The notes under the pieces are model-generated. The model was not told the DNA's origin. It saw only the letters and a list, made by a program, of their open reading frames with translations, and did not search any database. Positions 61,381 to 64,000 of a DNA stretch of 64,000 nt are shown piece by piece; the first letter of the stretch is position 1; every line of letters starts with the position of its first letter. The DNA lies in contig NZ_PGEP01000001.1 of NCBI RefSeq assembly GCF_002797445.1, positions 3,782,501 through 3,846,500 on the forward strand. Reading direction: 5' to 3'. This DNA is from Acidovorax sp. 69 (GTDB taxonomy: Bacteria; Pseudomonadota; Gammaproteobacteria; Burkholderiales; Burkholderiaceae_C). A program made the translations under genes and the position numbers.

Positions 61381-64000
61381 ATGATTTCCCTTCGTCGGCA
61401 GTTCGCCACGCTTCTCTTGGTCTTGCTTGCGGCAATTTCGATGGCGCAGCCCGCCCGTGCCGCCACAGGGGCCTACGAGGCCGAACTGCCTGCGGAACTC
61501 TCTACCGCGCGCGACATGTGCGCGCTGGTGCCGTGCAAGGACGTGTTTCCCGGCGCCAGCCATTTCTCTGAACGCAAGGGCCAGCCGCCCTATGTGGAGG
61601 CCTACGACAACGACAGCGCGCAAAAGAAGCTGCTGGGCTACGTGATGCTATCCACCGACATCACGGACACCCCTGCCTACTCGGGCAAGCCCGTGGTCAC
61701 GCTGATCGGCATGGACACACAGGGCCGCTTTGTGGGCGTGAAGGTGCTCAAGCATTCCGAGCCCATCCTGCTGCTGGGCATCCCTGAATCCGCACTGCTC
61801 AAGTTCAACGCCCAGTACCTGGGCAAGTCGGTGGCCGACAAGATCGAGGTCGGCCAGTCGCGCCCCGATGAGAACGTGCTGGGCCTGGACGCCATCTCGG
61901 GCGCCACCGTCACCGTGATCGCGCAGAACCAGGTCATGATGGCCTCGGGCTCGGCCGTGGCGCGGCAGGTGGGCATCCTGGCGCCCACGGTGCGCGAGCC
62001 CGCACGCTATGCCGAAACCGGCAAACGCCTCACCTGGGCCGAACTGGTGCAACAAGGCACCGTACAGCGCCTGCGGGTGCTGCCCGAACAGGTGGGCCTG
62101 GACAAAGGCCCTGACCCGTTCATCGAACTGTGGTTTGGCGACCTGAACCACCCCGACATTGGCAAAAGCGTGCTGGGCGAGAACGGCTGGAACAACCTGC
62201 GCCTGCAGCTCAAAGAGGGCGAACATGCCTTCTTCATCATTCGCACCGGCGGCAAGGAATCGTTCAAGGGCTCGGGCTTTGTGCGCGGCGGCATTTACGA
62301 CCGCGTGCAGGTGCGCCAAGGCGCCGATGCGTTCACCTTCCGCGACCTGGACGCGCTCAACCTGTATGGCATCGAGGCCGCTGGCGCGCCCAGCTACAAC
62401 GAGTCGGTCATCTTCATCCTCCGCTCGCCCGCATTCTCGGCCGCCTACCCGTGGAAGCTGAGCTTTCTGGGCAATCGGGTCGACCGTGCCACGGGCACAC
62501 GCAGCTTCACCAGCTTTGACACGCCCTACTGGCTGCCCGCTGCCACGCTGCAAGGCGGGCGCCCCACCATCGACGAGCCTGATGCCCCCTGGGTGCGCGT
62601 GTGGAAGTCGCGTGCGCTGGAGATTGCACTGTTTGCCGTGCTGCTGATCGCCGTGACGGTGGTGTACGCCCTGCGCGAGAAGCTCACACGCCTGTCCACC
62701 CACAAGAACAAGTGGCCCGTCAACGCCTTCAAGTACAGCTTCTGGGCACTCAGCATTGGCTGGATCGGCTTTGGCGCGATGGCGCAGCCCTCCATCACGC
62801 AGGTGCTGACCTGGTTCCACGCGCTGCTGTTCCAGTGGACCTGGTCGCTGTTCCTGTCCGACCCGTTCATCTTCCTGTTCTGGATCTTCATCATCGTCAC
62901 CGTGTTCCTGTTCGGGCGCGGCCTGTTCTGCGGCTGGATGTGCCCGTTTGGCTCGCTGCAGGAGGGCATCTACAAGATCGCGCGCGCGGTGGGCCTCAAG
63001 CGCTTTCAGACCCAGTTGCCGCAGAAGTGGCACGACCGGCTCAAGTGGGTCAAGTACGCGGTGTTCTTCGGGTTGCTGGTGGTTTCGATGTTCTCGATGG
63101 GACTGGCTGAGAGGCTGGCCGAGGTGGAGCCGTTCAAGACCACCTTCCTCGTCGGTGTGCTGAACCGCGCCTGGCCCTACAGCCTGTTTGTGGCGGCCAT
63201 CCTGGGCGTTTCGATCTTCATCGAGCGGCCCTATTGCAAATACATCTGCCCACTGGGCGCCTCGCTGGCCATGCCCAGCACCTTCCGCTGGTTTGGCCTC
63301 AAGCGCAAGCAGGACTGCAACAGCTGCAAGGCCTGCGCCGTGGGCTGCGGCGCGCAGGCGATTGATGCCGAAGGCCGCATCGACCACCGCGAATGCCTGC
63401 ACTGCCTCGATTGCATGGTGCTCTACACCGACACCAAGGGCTGCCCGCCCCTGGCAAAAGAGCGCAAGCGCCGCGAGAAAGACGGTCTGGAGATCACGCC
63501 CATCGGCAAGAACGGCTACTTCATCCCGATCTACCCCGCCACCGTGCAGGACCAGATCTCGGCCAAGGCCGCGAAAGGGCCTGACCCACGCATGCCCACC
63601 ACACCGGCACAGCCCACCCACAAAGCGGGGGCCCAAGGCCTGCGCTGGATCTGGCTGGAGTTGGTGGACCACCTGTGGCCCTGGAGCCGCGAAGGCTGGG
63701 CCTCGCGACGTGCGCTGCAGATCGCGGGCTTCTCGCTCGCCATCGCCGCCAGCGTGGCCTGGGTGATGACCGCCATGGGCACATTGTCGTCGGGCGCCAT
63801 CATCGGCTGGTGGTTTGGCTGGAGCGTGTACGAGGTGCTGATCCGCCTGTCGGGCAAGCGCTATGTGAAGGATGGCCCGTGGTGGCGCGACCAGTACCGC
63901 GTGGCGGGTGTGATGGACATGCTGAGCTACGTGGGCTTCAAGAACCTGCTGATCGGCGCGGCACTGTTCCTGGCCATCAAGACCGTGGTGGGGTTGGCGT
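61381..64000 (+). CDS. nosR: Regulator/electron donor NosR (3' end beyond the window)
   Basis: Polytopic flavo-iron-sulfur protein needed for nosZ expression and for N2O reduction. The frame is open from ATG 61381 to the end (873 codons visible, no stop). N-terminal signal MISLRRQFATLLLVLLAAISMAQPARA; periplasmic FMN-binding domain with the AISGATVTV motif (Thr flavinylated by ApbE); then transmembrane helices, FCGWMCPFGSLQE and YCKYICPLGASLAM (NapH-like CxxxCP), and cytoplasmic 4Fe-4S motifs CNSCKACAVGC and CLHCLDCMVL. Preceded directly by a repeat copy and no clear Shine-Dalgarno sequence. The expected next genes nosDFYL are outside the window. Confidence 0.94.
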   Translation, partial: MISLRRQFATLLLVLLAAISMAQPARAATGAYEAELPAELSTARDMCALVPCKDVFPGASHFSERKGQPPYVEAYDNDSAQKKLLGYVMLSTDITDTPAYSGKPVVTLIGMDTQGRFVGVKVLKHSEPILLLGIPESALLKFNAQYLGKSVADKIEVGQSRPDENVLGLDAISGATVTVIAQNQVMMASGSAVARQVGILAPTVREPARYAETGKRLTWAELVQQGTVQRLRVLPEQVGLDKGPDPFIELWFGDLNHPDIGKSVLGENGWNNLRLQLKEGEHAFFIIRTGGKESFKGSGFVRGGIYDRVQVRQGADAFTFRDLDALNLYGIEAAGAPSYNESVIFILRSPAFSAAYPWKLSFLGNRVDRATGTRSFTSFDTPYWLPAATLQGGRPTIDEPDAPWVRVWKSRALEIALFAVLLIAVTVVYALREKLTRLSTHKNKWPVNAFKYSFWALSIGWIGFGAMAQPSITQVLTWFHALLFQWTWSLFLSDPFIFLFWIFIIVTVFLFGRGLFCGWMCPFGSLQEGIYKIARAVGLKRFQTQLPQKWHDRLKWVKYAVFFGLLVVSMFSMGLAERLAEVEPFKTTFLVGVLNRAWPYSLFVAAILGVSIFIERPYCKYICPLGASLAMPSTFRWFGLKRKQDCNSCKACAVGCGAQAIDAEGRIDHRECLHCLDCMVLYTDTKGCPPLAKERKRREKDGLEITPIGKNGYFIPIYPATVQDQISAKAAKGPDPRMPTTPAQPTHKAGAQGLRWIWLELVDHLWPWSREGWASRRALQIAGFSLAIAASVAWVMTAMGTLSSGAIIGWWFGWSVYEVLIRLSGKRYVKDGPWWRDQYRVAGVMDMLSYVGFKNLLIGAALFLAIKTVVGLA

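Noticed and set aside
61648-63672. A long open frame opposite nosR
   Set aside because: Same cause as above; the plus strand encodes a full NosR with iron-sulfur motifs.
1-64000. tRNA, rRNA, CRISPR arrays and intact insertion sequences
   Set aside because: I looked for T-loop sequences, rRNA segments, regularly spaced repeats and transposase-like frames and found none. The dispersed repeat is too irregularly spaced to be a CRISPR.

Overview
The window is high-GC chromosomal DNA of a betaproteobacterium, almost certainly a member of the Comamonadaceae close to Acidovorax or Alicycliphilus. The reasons are the gene content and order (rpsT divergent from murJ, a DUF3579 gene divergent from argDF, the folK-pcnB-HAD-hda block beside purM), a short H-NS-type protein with the KYRDP...WTGRGKAPKW C-terminus, Bug/TctC transport proteins, and a dispersed AGCGCT-containing repeat family of a kind I associate with this family. 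I see no phage, integrase, intact insertion sequence, tRNA, rRNA or CRISPR array.

Layout. 1-4.9 kb: end of a ferredoxin-type reductase gene overlapping a DctB-like histidine kinase and a FixJ-like regulator, then an orphan TctC binding protein. 4.98-8.6 kb (minus): folK, pcnB, a SerB-like HAD phosphatase and hda. 8.7-14.1 kb (plus): MFS carrier, purM, AI-2E/PerM permease, a Cache-type chemoreceptor. 14.3-19 kb: a secreted-type polyester depolymerase/esterase, a small cluster of isochorismatase-like, DJ-1/PfpI and GlxA-type regulator genes, and a GAF protein translationally coupled to a degenerate receiver. 19-25.9 kb: ppk2, zntB, an orphan ParB-like protein, SirB1, murJ (frameshifted here), rpsT and a conserved unknown. 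26-29.4 kb: arginine biosynthesis argD-argF with a divergent DUF3579 gene, then an HD hydrolase. 29.4-32 kb (minus): feoA-feoB and a Cys-rich companion behind a Fur box. 32-36.3 kb: an S9 peptidase lipoprotein and an OmpR/EnvZ-type pair. 36.6-39.6 kb: the kynurenine operon kynB-kynU-kynA (tryptophan to anthranilate). 39.7-44.2 kb: MliC lysozyme inhibitor, MFS carrier, a membrane protein divergent from a MerR regulator over a SoxR-like palindrome, and an FAD monooxygenase. 44.2-50.1 kb: two overlapping GGDEF-EAL genes. 50.2-55.4 kb: acnA, a small membrane protein divergent from an XRE regulator, and an H-NS-like gene. 55.4-56.3 kb has no gene I recognise. 56.3-64 kb: apaH, then a nitrous oxide reductase cluster: apbE/nosX and a cytochrome c leftward, and a DUF2946 gene, nosZ and nosR rightward (nosR runs off the end), with an FNR/DNR-type site between them. 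The organism is thus equipped for the last step of denitrification.

Points of note: ten copies of an approximately 55-70 bp repeat, two of them read in frame inside argF and acnA and one ending 3 bp before the nosR start codon; two apparent one-base deletions in C/G runs (murJ, and the MFS gene at 8.8 kb); several perfect palindromes in promoter positions; and a GAF/degenerate-receiver gene pair.
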